A stretch of 64,000 nucleotides of DNA from Thiodiazotropha sp040507225 (lineage in GTDB: Bacteria; Pseudomonadota; Gammaproteobacteria; Chromatiales; Chromatiaceae). Below the pieces are notes generated by a model that was not told the DNA's origin, made no database searches, and was given only the letters and a program-made list of their open reading frames with translations. Below are positions 20,613 through 30,827 of this stretch, piece after piece. Both the position numbers and the translations under genes were made by a program. Numbering within the stretch: the stretch's first letter is position 1; each line of letters starts with the position of its first letter. The stretch is from NCBI GenBank assembly GCA_040507225.1, contig JBEVVG010000002.1, positions 310,001 to 374,000 of the forward strand, read 5' to 3'.

Positions 20613-22787
20613 TTAGCGCACGGTCAACGTTTCCTTGAGGATTTTTGGAGTCACGAAAATCAACAACTCGTTGTTGTTGTCCACATTTTCATTTCTCCTG
20701 AACAGCGCACCGGCATAGGGAAGATCGCCAAAGAAAGGCACCTTTTCCTGATTGGTGGACTTGGTACGTTCAAACACGCCGCCCAGGACAACGGTCTCGC
20801 CATTGTCCACCAGCACAGTGGTCTCGATTTTGCGCGTGTCGATAGGCGGCACACCCAGGATCGAGCGGGAGAAATCCGGATTGTCCTTGTTGATCAACAG
20901 ATCCATGCGAATGCGATCGTCAGGCGTGATGTGCGGAATGACATCAAGTTTGAGTAATGCTTCCTTGAACGCAATCCGGGTAGCACCACTGGAAGTTGAC
21001 TCCTGATAGGGAATCTCGATGCCCTGCTTGATGGATGCCTGGGTCTGGTCAGAGGTGATCACACGGGGACTCGAGATCAGCTCGCCACGGCCTTCAGTCT
21101 GCATCGCGGTCAGTTCGAGCTGCAACAGGTAGGAACCCACCTTGCCCACCAGGAAATTCAAGCCACCGGAGGGAGCCGTAACCGGCAGATTGACCATCAA
21201 CGCTTCCTGGTTATCGGCCCCATCGATATCCGGGTCATTGTTCTCGATACCGGGTGCAACACCAAAGGTGTTGTTGATATACCCCGGCATGGCACCGGCA
21301 GTAAGGGTAAAGTTATCCCCTACAGATCCATCAAAGTTGGTACCGAACCGCACCCCGAGGTCCTTGGCGAAATCATTGTTCGCGATAACGATCCGCGACT
21401 CAATCAACACCTGTCGTACCGGAACGTCCAGCTTCAGGAGTAAGCGACGGATATCCTCGAGCTTGGCAGCGGTATCCTGAATCAGCAGGGTATTGGTACG
21501 CACGTCAACTGTAACATTGCCCCGCTCGGACAGCAGACGATTTTCCTCGGACTTGAGCAAAGCCGCGAGATCCTCGGCTTTGGCATAGCTGACCTGAATG
21601 AAATCAGATTGCAGGGGTGCCAGTTCCTCGATCTTCTGCTGCGCCTCGAGTTCCAACTGCTCCCTTGCCGCAACCTCTTCGGTCGGCGCGATCATGATGA
21701 CGTTGTCAATCTGGCGTTTTGTCAGCCCTTTCGATTTCAGAATGATATCCAAAGCCTGATCCCAGGGGACGTTCTTCAAACGCAGGGTGATTCGCCCGTT
21801 CACCGTATCACTGGTGACGAGATTGAGGCCCGTGAAGTCCGCAAGCAGCTGCAGAACTGCACGAATTTCGATATCCTGGAAATTCAGCGAAAGGCGCTCG
21901 CCCGTGAAGACCATACGCTCTTTCAGCAGTTTCTCTTTCTCTTGCTTGGACAGGGAACGTACTTCGACCGCAAATACCTCATTGGCCTGGTAGGCCAGGT
22001 AGTCGTACTCGCCCATCGGGCTGATCTCGACAATCACGTTTTCACCCTGAGGCCGGGTGACGATTTTGCTCACCGGGGTGGCAAAGTCCATGACATCCAG
22101 CGACTGAAACAGCGCGTCATCGATCGAGGCATTGAAGGCCTCCATGATGATTTTGCCGCCCTCTTCGCGGACATCGACAGGCACAGAAGGGTTACCCAGG
22201 GTCAGCAGAACACGGCCTTCCCCGTTCTCGCCGCGACGGAAATCCACATTGGAGATATCGTAGTCTGAAGCGACTGCCCCGGATGACGATTCATCGGCCT
22301 TGGCGGGCACCGGACGATCTTCAGCCGCCACTACGCCGGCAGCGCCAAAACCCTGGTTACCCACGTCCAGGGTAATCAGCACCTTGTCGCCCATGACTTC
22401 GGTTTTGTACCCGACCATGGAGGTCAGATTGATGACCAGCCGGGTGCGGTTCCCCGCCTCAAGTGCGGTGATGCTGTGCGCAGGCCCAACACCGATCAGT
22501 TTTGTCTTGTACCCCAGAGCGCTGCTCACATCAGCAAAATCAAGAGATATACGGGCCGGATTCTCAGTTACGAAGGTCGCCGGCTCATCGACCGGACCAC
22601 TCATCCCAAGATCGATTTGCACCCGGTCTCCCGGAAGCGCTGAAAAATCGATCGACTGAAGGGAAGGCCCGGCCATGGCATGCAGCGGGATACCCAACAG
22701 GATCACAAGTAACATCAATCCAAAATATCCAGGACTCTTCTTGCTTAACAGTCCAGATTGCCCCTTCCTACCGTGTTTGAGTGCCAT
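20613..22787 (-). CDS. pilQ: Type IV pilus secretin PilQ
   Basis: An outer-membrane secretin through which the pilus leaves the cell. From ATG 22787 it has 724 residues: signal peptide ending near AMA-GPS, two AMIN domains that bind peptidoglycan, an STN/N0 domain (ISLNFQDIEIRAVLQLLADF), an N1 (secretin_N) region and the C-terminal secretin barrel (SSPRVITSDQTQASIKQG, VPFFGDLPYAGALFR). The upstream ATG at 22802 also has a ribosome site, so five extra residues are possible. Last gene of the pil operon. Confidence 0.97.
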   Translation of the reverse strand: MALKHGRKGQSGLLSKKSPGYFGLMLLVILLGIPLHAMAGPSLQSIDFSALPGDRVQIDLGMSGPVDEPATFVTENPARISLDFADVSSALGYKTKLIGVGPAHSITALEAGNRTRLVINLTSMVGYKTEVMGDKVLITLDVGNQGFGAAGVVAAEDRPVPAKADESSSGAVASDYDISNVDFRRGENGEGRVLLTLGNPSVPVDVREEGGKIIMEAFNASIDDALFQSLDVMDFATPVSKIVTRPQGENVIVEISPMGEYDYLAYQANEVFAVEVRSLSKQEKEKLLKERMVFTGERLSLNFQDIEIRAVLQLLADFTGLNLVTSDTVNGRITLRLKNVPWDQALDIILKSKGLTKRQIDNVIMIAPTEEVAAREQLELEAQQKIEELAPLQSDFIQVSYAKAEDLAALLKSEENRLLSERGNVTVDVRTNTLLIQDTAAKLEDIRRLLLKLDVPVRQVLIESRIVIANNDFAKDLGVRFGTNFDGSVGDNFTLTAGAMPGYINNTFGVAPGIENNDPDIDGADNQEALMVNLPVTAPSGGLNFLVGKVGSYLLQLELTAMQTEGRGELISSPRVITSDQTQASIKQGIEIPYQESTSSGATRIAFKEALLKLDVIPHITPDDRIRMDLLINKDNPDFSRSILGVPPIDTRKIETTVLVDNGETVVLGGVFERTKSTNQEKVPFFGDLPYAGALFRRNENVDNNNELLIFVTPKILKETLTVR

Positions 22788-22818
22788 TGGCAAACCCCTC
22801 ATCTCGAATTCCTCTTGA

Positions 22819-23358
22819 CTATTCCGCCAACGCTAGCGAAGCCTGACGCTCAATGTAACCGCCAGAGCCGTCCTGAACGATCTCGTTCAACTCGATCCTG
22901 TCCTCGGTAATCAGCATGATCCGCCCGTGGTTCTGTCCCATGTAGTTACCGTTCTTCACCTTGTGAACTGTCCCCTCCTTGGTTTTCACCAGGCCCCAGG
23001 CGATCCCCTTCTGCTCAAGGGTTCCCACCATGCGGATAGAGTCCAAAGGATAGCTCTCTAACTCTTCTTTACGGCGATTAAGATCAGGTCTTAATCCATT
23101 ACCGGCAATCCCTGCTGCATCCGTTTCCTCACCCAGCATATCGATGAACGGGTTGCGTCGGCCCACTGATGAGTAGAGGAAGGTTTCAATTTGCTTGATC
23201 TCAGGCAGCGGCTCGATTCGACCGGGTGGCCGCGCCTTGATCTCCGCCACGTCCTGCTGAAGCTGATCCAGGTGCGGATTCGCACAACCCGCCAAGGTCA
23301 GAACTGAAAGGGAAGCGGCCAGGATTCGGCATTTTGATAACACTGTTCGCATGCTCAC
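22819..23358 (-). CDS. pilP: Pilus assembly lipoprotein PilP
   Basis: A 179-residue lipoprotein with the lipobox LAGC (Cys near residue 25). The C-terminal HR-like beta domain binds PilQ, visible as GRRNPFIDM, YPLDSIRMVGTLEQKG and VHKVKNGNYMGQNHG. It connects the inner-membrane PilMNO complex to the secretin. The start overlaps the pilO stop by four bases. Confidence 0.95.
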   Translation of the reverse strand: MSMRTVLSKCRILAASLSVLTLAGCANPHLDQLQQDVAEIKARPPGRIEPLPEIKQIETFLYSSVGRRNPFIDMLGEETDAAGIAGNGLRPDLNRRKEELESYPLDSIRMVGTLEQKGIAWGLVKTKEGTVHKVKNGNYMGQNHGRIMLITEDRIELNEIVQDGSGGYIERQASLALAE

Positions 23359-23954
23359 TGGCCCTCCTCCTCATCAAGATAGCGATAGGTCTTGGCTGTC
23401 GCCTCCAGCATGAGGTCCTGCCGATCTTCTTTCTCGGGAGGCCTTTTGATCTTGATATCGTGGATGGTCACAATCCGGGGCAATGCCGCTAAGCCACTGA
23501 TAAAATTACCGAATTCGTGATACTCGCCACGCACGACAATCTGTATTGGCAGCTCCGCATAAAACTCCCTGGGCACCTCGTCCAGGGGCTTGAACAACTC
23601 GAATTCGAGTCCGGCCGCCAGCCCGGTCTGGGACACATCCACCAACAGCTCAGCAACTTCTGTTTTATCAGGCAGTTGCCTAAGCATGGCGCCGAAGGAT
23701 TGTTTCATCTCTTCGAGTTGTTTGCGGTAACCTTCGAGATTAGCCGCTTTCGCCTGCTTGGTCTCAAACTCCTTGCGCAGCTTGGTTTCTGTCTGCTGCA
23801 CGGTATCGAGGCGTCCCAGTTGATCCTCGATCACGAGATAGTAGCCGGCGACCATCACGGCTATGGAAACCAGTATGACCACAACGGCTTTCACCGGTGT
23901 CGGCCAGACCCCGATATTACTGAAGTCGAGTTCGTTGAGTTCCTGGAGGTTCAT
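23355..23954 (-). CDS. pilO: Pilus assembly protein PilO
   Basis: A 199-residue bitopic inner-membrane protein: a short cytoplasmic start, a membrane span (VVVILVSIAVMVAGYYLVI, about 24-42), a coiled coil (about 50-95) and a periplasmic ferredoxin-like domain. It pairs with PilN to form the alignment complex. Four-base overlaps with both pilN and pilP. Confidence 0.95.
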   Translation of the reverse strand: MNLQELNELDFSNIGVWPTPVKAVVVILVSIAVMVAGYYLVIEDQLGRLDTVQQTETKLRKEFETKQAKAANLEGYRKQLEEMKQSFGAMLRQLPDKTEVAELLVDVSQTGLAAGLEFELFKPLDEVPREFYAELPIQIVVRGEYHEFGNFISGLAALPRIVTIHDIKIKRPPEKEDRQDLMLEATAKTYRYLDEEEGQ

Positions 23955-24511
23955 TGTTCCACCTCCGAATTCTGCGACGCCTGCTTGACCGTCAGCTTGA
24001 AATGGCTATAGCCGGTCCCGGTCTTCTCCTTGCTTTCTATGAAGTCGAGGGTTGGTCTGTCCAGCCACTCCGAGGCATCGATATTACGCATCATCGCGGA
24101 TACCCGGGCGTTGGACTGGGCCTGGCCGCTGAGGGCCACCTTGTTGCCGGTCTGGTCGATTTCGTCAAGAAATACGCCGTCCGGAAGGGTCGCGACGACC
24201 TCGTCGAACAGATGCACGATCTGCGGTCGACTGCTTTGCAGTTCCTGGATGATGTTCATGCGGGCGATCAGGTTGTCCTTGGTTTTTTCCAGATCCCTGA
24301 TTTCACTGATCTGCTTTTCAACGGCCTTGATTTCCGAACTGAGATAGTTGTTACGCGCTTGCTGGGCAGAGATCTGGCTTTCGATGATCTGGTTCGCACC
24401 ATAAACGAGCAGGGCGGATACCACCGCGCCCGCAGCGACCATCATACCGAACTCTTTCTGGCGCTCCTTTCGTTCCGCTTCCCGCCATGGGAGTAAGTTA
24501 ATCCGCGCCAT
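23951..24511 (-). CDS. pilN: Pilus assembly protein PilN
   Basis: A 186-residue bitopic protein. The N-terminus MARINLLPWRE is the diagnostic cytoplasmic peptide that binds PilM; a membrane span follows (about 25-45), then a coiled coil and a periplasmic domain. It overlaps pilM by one base and pilO by four. Confidence 0.96.
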   Translation of the reverse strand: MARINLLPWREAERKERQKEFGMMVAAGAVVSALLVYGANQIIESQISAQQARNNYLSSEIKAVEKQISEIRDLEKTKDNLIARMNIIQELQSSRPQIVHLFDEVVATLPDGVFLDEIDQTGNKVALSGQAQSNARVSAMMRNIDASEWLDRPTLDFIESKEKTGTGYSHFKLTVKQASQNSEVEQ

Positions 24512-25584
24512 CAGTCGAAACTCCTCAATGCCAGACCGCAGGCGATCATCAGAGCCGGAGCATCCGCACTCAATGCCTGAGGTTTCACTCTGGACGAAAC
24601 CGACATGTTGGCAAACGGATTTGCCACACTCGCCGGTGTCCCCAACTTCTCCTCGACCAGATCGTCAATGCCCGGTATGGAGGAACTGCCTCCGGCCAGG
24701 ATGATGTGATCGACGGTGTTGTAGGCGCTCGAGGAGAAGAAAAACTGCAATGAACGACTGACCTGTTGTGCCATCGCCTCCTTGAAAGGCTCCAGCACTT
24801 CAGGCACGTAGTTGTCCGGCAGCCCGCCCTGACGCTTCGCCATCCCGGCCTCTTCGATGGACAGCCCGTATCGGCGCTGGATCTCTTCCGTCAGCTGGCG
24901 TCCGCCAAAATTCTGTTCGCGGGTATAGATGATCTTGTTGTTATGCAGCACATTCAGGGTGGTGGTGGTCGCCCCGATGTCCGCAATGGCGATGGTCTGA
25001 TCCTCACCGTGCTCCGGCAACTGATCGAGCAGCTGACTGCAGGCGTTTTCCATCGCGTAGGCCTCCACATCCACGATCGACGCGGTCAGGCCGGCAAGTT
25101 CCAGTGCGCTGACCCGGTCATCCACGTTTTCGCTTCGGGATGCGGCAAGCAGCACGTCCACCAGTTCCGGATTCTTCTCGGAGGGGCCGATGACCTCGAA
25201 ATCGAGATTGACCTCTTCAAGGGGGTAGGGAATGTACTGGTCGGCCTCCAACTGAATCTGGCTCTCGAGCTCCTGGTCGGAGAGGGAGGCCGGCATGGAG
25301 ATGACCTTGGTGATTACCGCGGACCCGGAGACCGCGACCGCCGCATGCTTGGCTCTCGACCCTGATCGTCGTACCGCGGCGCGAATGGCCTCACCGACTG
25401 CGTCGACTTCGGCGATGTTCTTTTCCACAACCGCGTTCCCGGGTAGCGGCTCCACACCGTAGGCTTCGACTCGGTAGGTCGCGCCGCTGCGCCCTGTGGA
25501 TTGCGACAACTCCAGCAACTTGACTGCCGTTGAGCTGATGTCGATGCCTATTAAAGGCGGCTTTTTTCTTCCGAATAGTGACAT
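24511..25584 (-). CDS. pilM: Pilus assembly ATPase-like protein PilM
   Basis: A 357-residue cytoplasmic, actin-like (FtsA-fold) protein. It shows IGIDISSTAVKLLEL at the start, the IADIGATTTTLNV phosphate loop and LAGGSSSIPGIDDLV near the end. It binds the N-terminus of PilN and regulates assembly. First gene of pilMNOPQ, divergent from ponA; the intergenic region is AT-rich. Confidence 0.97.
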   Translation of the reverse strand: MSLFGRKKPPLIGIDISSTAVKLLELSQSTGRSGATYRVEAYGVEPLPGNAVVEKNIAEVDAVGEAIRAAVRRSGSRAKHAAVAVSGSAVITKVISMPASLSDQELESQIQLEADQYIPYPLEEVNLDFEVIGPSEKNPELVDVLLAASRSENVDDRVSALELAGLTASIVDVEAYAMENACSQLLDQLPEHGEDQTIAIADIGATTTTLNVLHNNKIIYTREQNFGGRQLTEEIQRRYGLSIEEAGMAKRQGGLPDNYVPEVLEPFKEAMAQQVSRSLQFFFSSSAYNTVDHIILAGGSSSIPGIDDLVEEKLGTPASVANPFANMSVSSRVKPQALSADAPALMIACGLALRSFD

Positions 25585-25652
25585 GCGGTTTACCCAAACG
25601 ATCCTTATGCCGCAGAATTGAACTAGGATTCTCTTTAACTAGAGTAAGTAAC

Positions 25653-25681
25653 TATATAGCAGCAAATGATTTTTTTGTGAA
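25653..25681 (-). promoter_or_regulatory. Candidate sigma-70 promoter for pilM
   Basis: On the minus strand TTCACA (25676-25681) is followed after 17 bases by TATATA (25653-25658), about 70 bases before pilM. The TGTGAA...TTCACA inverted repeat (25676-25681 and 25690-25695) overlaps the -35 and could be an operator. Confidence 0.5.
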
Positions 25682-25795
25682 GACATTTTTTCACAATCAA
25701 GTTCCAAAAAGCGAACGTTTTATTTGCTAGACTATCCGACTTTGCATAGGGACCATTCTGGTACCCCTGGAACAACCATTTCTGTGAACCAGCGC

Positions 25796-28276
25796 ATGAA
25801 GTCGTTCTACAGACTCTTAAGATACCTCGTTTACTTCTTATTCGGCCTGTCTGCGATCGGCGCCGCCGGCCTTTATGGCGCCTATCTGTATCTCGAACCC
25901 AAACTGCCATCCATCGAAACTCTCAAGGATGTGCGGCTTCAGGTTCCCCTTCGAATCTACAGCAGCGACCAACTCCTGATTGCGGAGTTTGGCGAGAAAC
26001 GTCGCGAGCCTCTCAGCTACGAAGAAATCCCGCCGCGTATGATCCAGGCATTCCTGGCTGCGGAAGACGACCGGTTCTTCCAGCACCCCGGTGTGGACTA
26101 CCAGGGTATCATACGCGCCGCTATTCAGCTTCTCCTCACCGGAGAGCGCCGCCAGGGCGGCAGTACCATCACCATGCAGGTGGCCCGTAACTTCTTCCTC
26201 AGCAGCAAGAAGACCTACTCCAGAAAACTCAACGAGATCTTTCTGGCTTTGAAGATCGAACGCATGCTCTCCAAAGAAGAGATCCTCGAGCTGTACCTCA
26301 ACAAGATCTATCTGGGTCACCGCGCATACGGCGTCGGCGCCGCTGCCCTAGTGTATTACGGCCGACCCGTGGAAAAACTTGAGCTTTCTGAAATTGCCAT
26401 GATCGCCGGCCTGCCAAAGGCCCCGTCGAGACTCAACCCGGTCACCGATCCACAACGCGCCCTGATCCGCCGTAATTATGTGCTGGGACGCATGTTCAGT
26501 CTGGACTACATCAATCAGATGGAATACGACCAGGCCCACGCAATGCCCGTCAGCGCCACGCTGCACACCGCGCCGAGCGAGGTGGAAGCCCCCTATGTGG
26601 CGGAGATGGCCCGGGCCGAAGCGGTATCCCGCTATGGCCAGGATGCCTACACCAGCGGTTTCAGAATCACCACCACCATCGAGAGCCATTTGCAGGAAGC
26701 CGCCAACCATGCCTTGCGTCACGCCATCCAGACCTATGATCGACGGCATGGCTACCGGGGCCCGGCCGGACACCAGGAGATCACCCCCGAGACTGACCCG
26801 CAGGCACTGATCGAAGGCCTCTCGGAAATGCCCGATGCCGCCGACCTGAAAAAGGCCATCGTCACTGCCGTCGAGTCTCAGGGCGTGGAAACCTTCAGCG
26901 CCCAGGGGGAGAACATCCCAATCGCCTGGGAAGGCCTCAGCTGGGCGGCCGCCTATATCAGCAACGAACGCAAGGCGGAGGCGCCCAAGCAGGCATCCGA
27001 GATTCTCATGGTCGGCGACTGGGTGTATCTCTACCAGGACAGCAACGAAGAGAATCAAGCCTACTGGCGTCTGGCACAGATACCCAAGGTCGAGGGCGCG
27101 CTGATCTCGCTTGCACCGAACGATGGCGCGGTCAAGGCGCTGGTGGGCGGATATGACTTCAACCTGAGCAAATTCAACCGGGTCACCCAGGCCAAGAGAC
27201 AACCCGGGTCCGGTTTCAAACCTTTCATCTACTCGGCAGCACTCGAGGCGGGCTTCACTCCGGCCAGTATCATCAACGACGCGCCGGTGGTATTCGATGA
27301 CGACGCCCTGGAAGCGACCTGGCGCCCGGAAAACTACAGTGGCAAATTTTTCGGGCCCACCCGCATGAGGTACGCACTGACCCACTCGCGCAACCTGGTG
27401 TCCATACGCCTGTTGCGCGCGATGGGCATCAACCACGCCATCAACTACGCCAGCCGCTTTGGCTTCGACCGCACCGAACTGCCCCGGGATCTCTCCCTGG
27501 CGCTCGGCAGTGGCGCCATCACCCCCCTTGCCCTGGCGACCGGATACAGCGTCCTGGCCAATGGCGGGTACTTCGTCTCCTCCTATCTGATCGATTCGAT
27601 TCGCGACGACAAGGGTGAATCTCTGTACCAGGCAAATCCCATCCGAATCTGCGACGACGCCATGCTCAAGGCCGCAGAAGCCGCGGCCGAGACCGCCTCT
27701 GACCCTCAAAACAGCCAACCGCCAACCACTGAACCCGCAGCCGACGAACCCGCGCAGGCGCCTCCTCGTTGTGCTCAGCGTGCGATCACGGAACAGAACC
27801 AGTATCTCATGTATTCAATGCTGCGGGATGTCGTACAACACGGCACGGCGACCCGGGCCAAAGCACTGGGGCGCAACGATATCGCAGGCAAGACCGGTAC
27901 CACCAATGACCAGAAAGATGCCTGGTTCAACGGTTTCAACCACTATCTGGTGGCCTCCGCCTGGATCGGTTTCGATGACGTAAGCCCGCTGGGGCGAGGC
28001 GAGGTGGGCGGCCGGGCGGCCCTGCCGGCATGGATCGACTACATGCGAGTGGCGCTTAATGGAATCGAGGAGAAAACACCGGACCTACCGCCCGGCATGA
28101 TCACCATGCGCATCGATGCGGATACCGGCCAGCCGGCCGCGGTCGGTGACCCTAACGCGATCTTCGAAATCTTCGAGGTCGACAAGGCGCCGAAACCGCT
28201 GGAAAACAACCGCAGATCCGGAAATCGCAACAACAGCCCAGCCGGCAGCGCGACGCCGATCGAGGATCCATTCTGA
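25796..28276 (+). CDS. ponA: Penicillin-binding protein 1A
   Basis: A bifunctional peptidoglycan synthase of about 826 residues. A single N-terminal membrane span (about 12-32) precedes the GT51 glycosyltransferase domain (AAEDDRFFQHPGVDYQG, GGSTITMQVARNFFL, KIERMLSKEEILELYLN). The transpeptidase domain carries the serine motif SGFKPF, SRN, and KTGTTNDQKDAWF, with an inserted OB-like region. The C-terminus is Asn/Pro-rich. The frame opens at 25724, but the ATG at 25796 (MKSFYRLLRYL) begins the expected cytoplasmic tail; a GTG at 25784 is possible. Divergent from pilM, the usual arrangement in gammaproteobacteria. Confidence 0.97.
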   Translation: MKSFYRLLRYLVYFLFGLSAIGAAGLYGAYLYLEPKLPSIETLKDVRLQVPLRIYSSDQLLIAEFGEKRREPLSYEEIPPRMIQAFLAAEDDRFFQHPGVDYQGIIRAAIQLLLTGERRQGGSTITMQVARNFFLSSKKTYSRKLNEIFLALKIERMLSKEEILELYLNKIYLGHRAYGVGAAALVYYGRPVEKLELSEIAMIAGLPKAPSRLNPVTDPQRALIRRNYVLGRMFSLDYINQMEYDQAHAMPVSATLHTAPSEVEAPYVAEMARAEAVSRYGQDAYTSGFRITTTIESHLQEAANHALRHAIQTYDRRHGYRGPAGHQEITPETDPQALIEGLSEMPDAADLKKAIVTAVESQGVETFSAQGENIPIAWEGLSWAAAYISNERKAEAPKQASEILMVGDWVYLYQDSNEENQAYWRLAQIPKVEGALISLAPNDGAVKALVGGYDFNLSKFNRVTQAKRQPGSGFKPFIYSAALEAGFTPASIINDAPVVFDDDALEATWRPENYSGKFFGPTRMRYALTHSRNLVSIRLLRAMGINHAINYASRFGFDRTELPRDLSLALGSGAITPLALATGYSVLANGGYFVSSYLIDSIRDDKGESLYQANPIRICDDAMLKAAEAAAETASDPQNSQPPTTEPAADEPAQAPPRCAQRAITEQNQYLMYSMLRDVVQHGTATRAKALGRNDIAGKTGTTNDQKDAWFNGFNHYLVASAWIGFDDVSPLGRGEVGGRAALPAWIDYMRVALNGIEEKTPDLPPGMITMRIDADTGQPAAVGDPNAIFEIFEVDKAPKPLENNRRSGNRNNSPAGSATPIEDPF

Positions 28277-28503
28277 AGCCCGGCGACAGCGCTTCACAGA
28301 ATCCGCCGGGTTCCGCTACTATGCCATCAGGCAGGATGCCCTTCGCGAGTCGGCCCGCGTTCCGGCGATGCAGATCCGCCGGGCGGTAAAGCTACCGCTG
28401 GGTCCTGCCGGAACCCCGACCGTCGTTCATGGCGCGCACCCGGTCGCAGGAACCACCCGTCCGCCGCCAGGGTCTTATCCTTGATCAGGGGTACTGCGCA
28501 TCC

Positions 28504-29103
28504 ATGAACCATAAAAAACGCGAACTGCAGCGACGCATCGCCTACGAAGCTGCTCGAATACTGACCGAATTACGCTCAGACAACATCAGCTATGCCTGCC
28601 GCAAGGCGGCCGCCAAGTTCGGCGTTACCCGCCCACAACTCATGCCGACGCATCAGGAAGTCGATGAGGCATTGCGGGAACAGCAGTATCTGCTCAGAGG
28701 AGAGGCTCAAACCGACGCGCTGTGGGCGTTACGCCAGAGCGCCTTGGACGCGATGCGCACCCTGCAGCCGTTCCAACCCCTGCTGGCTGGACCGGTTCTG
28801 GAGGGCACTGCGGATATCAACAGCCACGTCGAACTGCACCTCTTCGCCGATACCCCGGAGGAGGTACTGTTCGCATTGAGTGACCTGCACATACCCTGGA
28901 CCGAGAAACAGCGGCTGCTGAGTTTCAGCGACGGCCACAAGGAACACTATCCGAGTTTCCAGTTCAGCGCCGACAATACCCGCTTTGAACTGGTGGTCCT
29001 GCCGACCCGTCATGCCCGTAAACGCCCCTTGGGACCACTCGACAATCGCCCCCAGGAGCGCGTTAATCTCAAGCAGCTTGAAACCCTCATGGCGACCTGC
29101 TGA
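28504..29103 (+). CDS. Conserved hypothetical protein, possible nucleotidyltransferase fold
   Basis: A 199-residue soluble protein from the ATG at 28504 (MNHKKRELQRRIAYEAARIL). The N-terminal part resembles a helical DNA- or RNA-binding segment. The middle block AGPVLEGTADINSHVELHLFAD recalls the core strand and loop of minimal nucleotidyltransferases, although the usual GS and DxD residues are only partly kept. The end FELVVLPTRHARKRPLGPLDNRP is typical of a family seen widely in proteobacteria without assigned function. Convergent with gltA after 20 bases. Confidence 0.7.
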   Translation: MNHKKRELQRRIAYEAARILTELRSDNISYACRKAAAKFGVTRPQLMPTHQEVDEALREQQYLLRGEAQTDALWALRQSALDAMRTLQPFQPLLAGPVLEGTADINSHVELHLFADTPEEVLFALSDLHIPWTEKQRLLSFSDGHKEHYPSFQFSADNTRFELVVLPTRHARKRPLGPLDNRPQERVNLKQLETLMATC

Positions 29104-29123
29104 GGCAGCCGCCAGGATACCTC

Positions 29124-30425
29124 TCAGCGCTTGTCGAGAGGGACATACTCCCGGCGTGGATAACCCTGGTAGATCTGCCGGGGCCGACCGATCTTCTGCC
29201 GCGGATCGTCCATCATCTCCAACCAGTGGGCAACCCAGCCCACGGTCCGGGCAATCGCGAACATCACGGTGAACATGTTGTTGGGTATCCCAAGCGCCCG
29301 GTAGATGATGCCCGAGTAGAAATCCACATTCGGATAGAGCTTACGCTCGATGAAATACTCATCATTCAGCGCTATCTCTTCCAGCCGCTGGGCCAGTTCG
29401 AACATGGGGTTGTTGTTGTCCGCCAATGTCTCCAGCACCTGGTGGCAGACATCACGAATGATACCGGCGCGGGGGTCGTACTTCTTGTAGACCCGGTGAC
29501 CGAAACCCATCAATCGGAAACCGTCATCCTTGTCTTTCGCCTTGGCAATGTACTTGTCGATCTGAGACACGTCCCCGATCTCGGACAGCATATCCAGTAC
29601 CGCCTCGTTGGCCCCGCCGTGCGCAGGCCCCCACAGGGAAGCGATACCCGCTGCGATACAGGCAAACGGATTGGCCAGGGAACTGCCGGCCAGACGTACC
29701 GTGGAGGTACTCGCGTTCTGCTCATGGTCCGCATGCAGGATGAACAGCAGGTTCAGGGCCTTCTCGGCGATGGGATCGACCTGGTATTCCTCACAGGGCG
29801 TGGCGTACATCATGTGCAGCAGATTGGCGCAGTATGACAGGTCATTGCGCGGGTACATGATCGGCTCACCGATATTGTGCTTGTAGCTCGCCGCAGCAAT
29901 GGTCGGCATCTTGGCGATCAGCCGGTGCGCGGCGACCTGGCGTTGCTCAGGGTCATTGATATCCAGGGAATCGTGGTAGAACGCAGACAGCGAACCCACG
30001 ACGCCGACCATGATGGCCATGGGATGCGCATCATAATGAAAACCCCCGAAAAAGTGCTTCAGGGTTTCATTCAGCATGGTATGCCGGCTGATCAGCTTGT
30101 TGAAGTCGTCAAGTTGTGTCCGGTTGGGCAGTTCATTGTTGAGCAGCAGGTAGGCGGTCTCCAGGAAATCACCCCCATTCGCCAGCTCCTCGATCGGGAT
30201 CCCCCGGTACTCGAGAATGCCCACTTCACCCTGAATGAAGGTAATCTTGCTCTTACAACTGGCCGTTGACATGAACCCGGGATCGTAGGTGAAGACACCG
30301 GCATCCTTGTACAGTGAAGACACATCGATGGCCGGTGGCCCCTGCACTGATTCGATCACTGGCAACTTGACCGATACCCCAGTCTCGTCGTTGGTCAAGG
30401 TGTAGGTTTTTTGATTTTCAGCCAT
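29124..30425 (-). CDS. gltA: Citrate synthase (type I, hexameric)
   Basis: A 433-residue enzyme condensing oxaloacetate and acetyl-CoA. The catalytic His sits in WGPAHGGANEAV, and the second conserved His in LHADHEQNASTSTVR; GFGHRVYKKYDPRA and the conserved Asp region KLYPNVDFYSGI are present. The N-terminal extension (KTYTLTNDETGVSVKLP) marks the NADH-sensitive Gram-negative form. The ATG at 30425 has a GGAG ribosome site, better than the frame start at 30449. Confidence 0.98.
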   Translation of the reverse strand: MAENQKTYTLTNDETGVSVKLPVIESVQGPPAIDVSSLYKDAGVFTYDPGFMSTASCKSKITFIQGEVGILEYRGIPIEELANGGDFLETAYLLLNNELPNRTQLDDFNKLISRHTMLNETLKHFFGGFHYDAHPMAIMVGVVGSLSAFYHDSLDINDPEQRQVAAHRLIAKMPTIAAASYKHNIGEPIMYPRNDLSYCANLLHMMYATPCEEYQVDPIAEKALNLLFILHADHEQNASTSTVRLAGSSLANPFACIAAGIASLWGPAHGGANEAVLDMLSEIGDVSQIDKYIAKAKDKDDGFRLMGFGHRVYKKYDPRAGIIRDVCHQVLETLADNNNPMFELAQRLEEIALNDEYFIERKLYPNVDFYSGIIYRALGIPNNMFTVMFAIARTVGWVAHWLEMMDDPRQKIGRPRQIYQGYPRREYVPLDKR

Positions 30426-30827
30426 GGTGAACTCCGCAAGTAACTGCAATCCGACCCAAGAACCGACACGATATTCCGTTTCAATTCAAAAGGCCAGCCA
30501 CACAGTCCGAAGACTGTCATTGAGAATCGTTGTCATTTCCACCCATGGAAGCACGCGAATTTACAGGACATACCGTTCACGGGGATGAATATCCCTTAGC
30601 CGGCAACCCAGGCCGGAAGCAGTGCTTCGGGCGGTCCCGGGCAATGCGCCACCCGCCACATCGACGGCCGCTTCGCAGCATATCCGCCGGTTACGGGTCT
30701 GCTTCGCCGTTATATTGAATTATTTTATGGCTGCACAAATATGGCAGGGTTTGCAGACCTCATCAAGCCGGATCTATCAATGATCATTATTGACACTCCG
30801 AACAATCCGGAGCGATGGAAACGCATC
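30426..30827. other. Intergenic stretch upstream of gltA
   Basis: No gene supported. A short hairpin GAAGCA-G-TGCTTC lies at 30616-30628. It is expected to hold the gltA promoter, but I could not fix a convincing -35/-10 pair. Confidence 0.35.

Noticed and set aside
25728..25733. TGC-TAGACT as an extended -10 for ponA
   Set aside because: No acceptable -35 at 16-18 bases; left unassigned.
26348..27718. Long frame antisense to ponA (456 codons)
   Set aside because: Shadow of the high-GC ponA gene; no domain, and ponA is certain.
30530..30718. 62-codon frame upstream of gltA
   Set aside because: Low-complexity Arg/Pro/Ser translation, no start signal.
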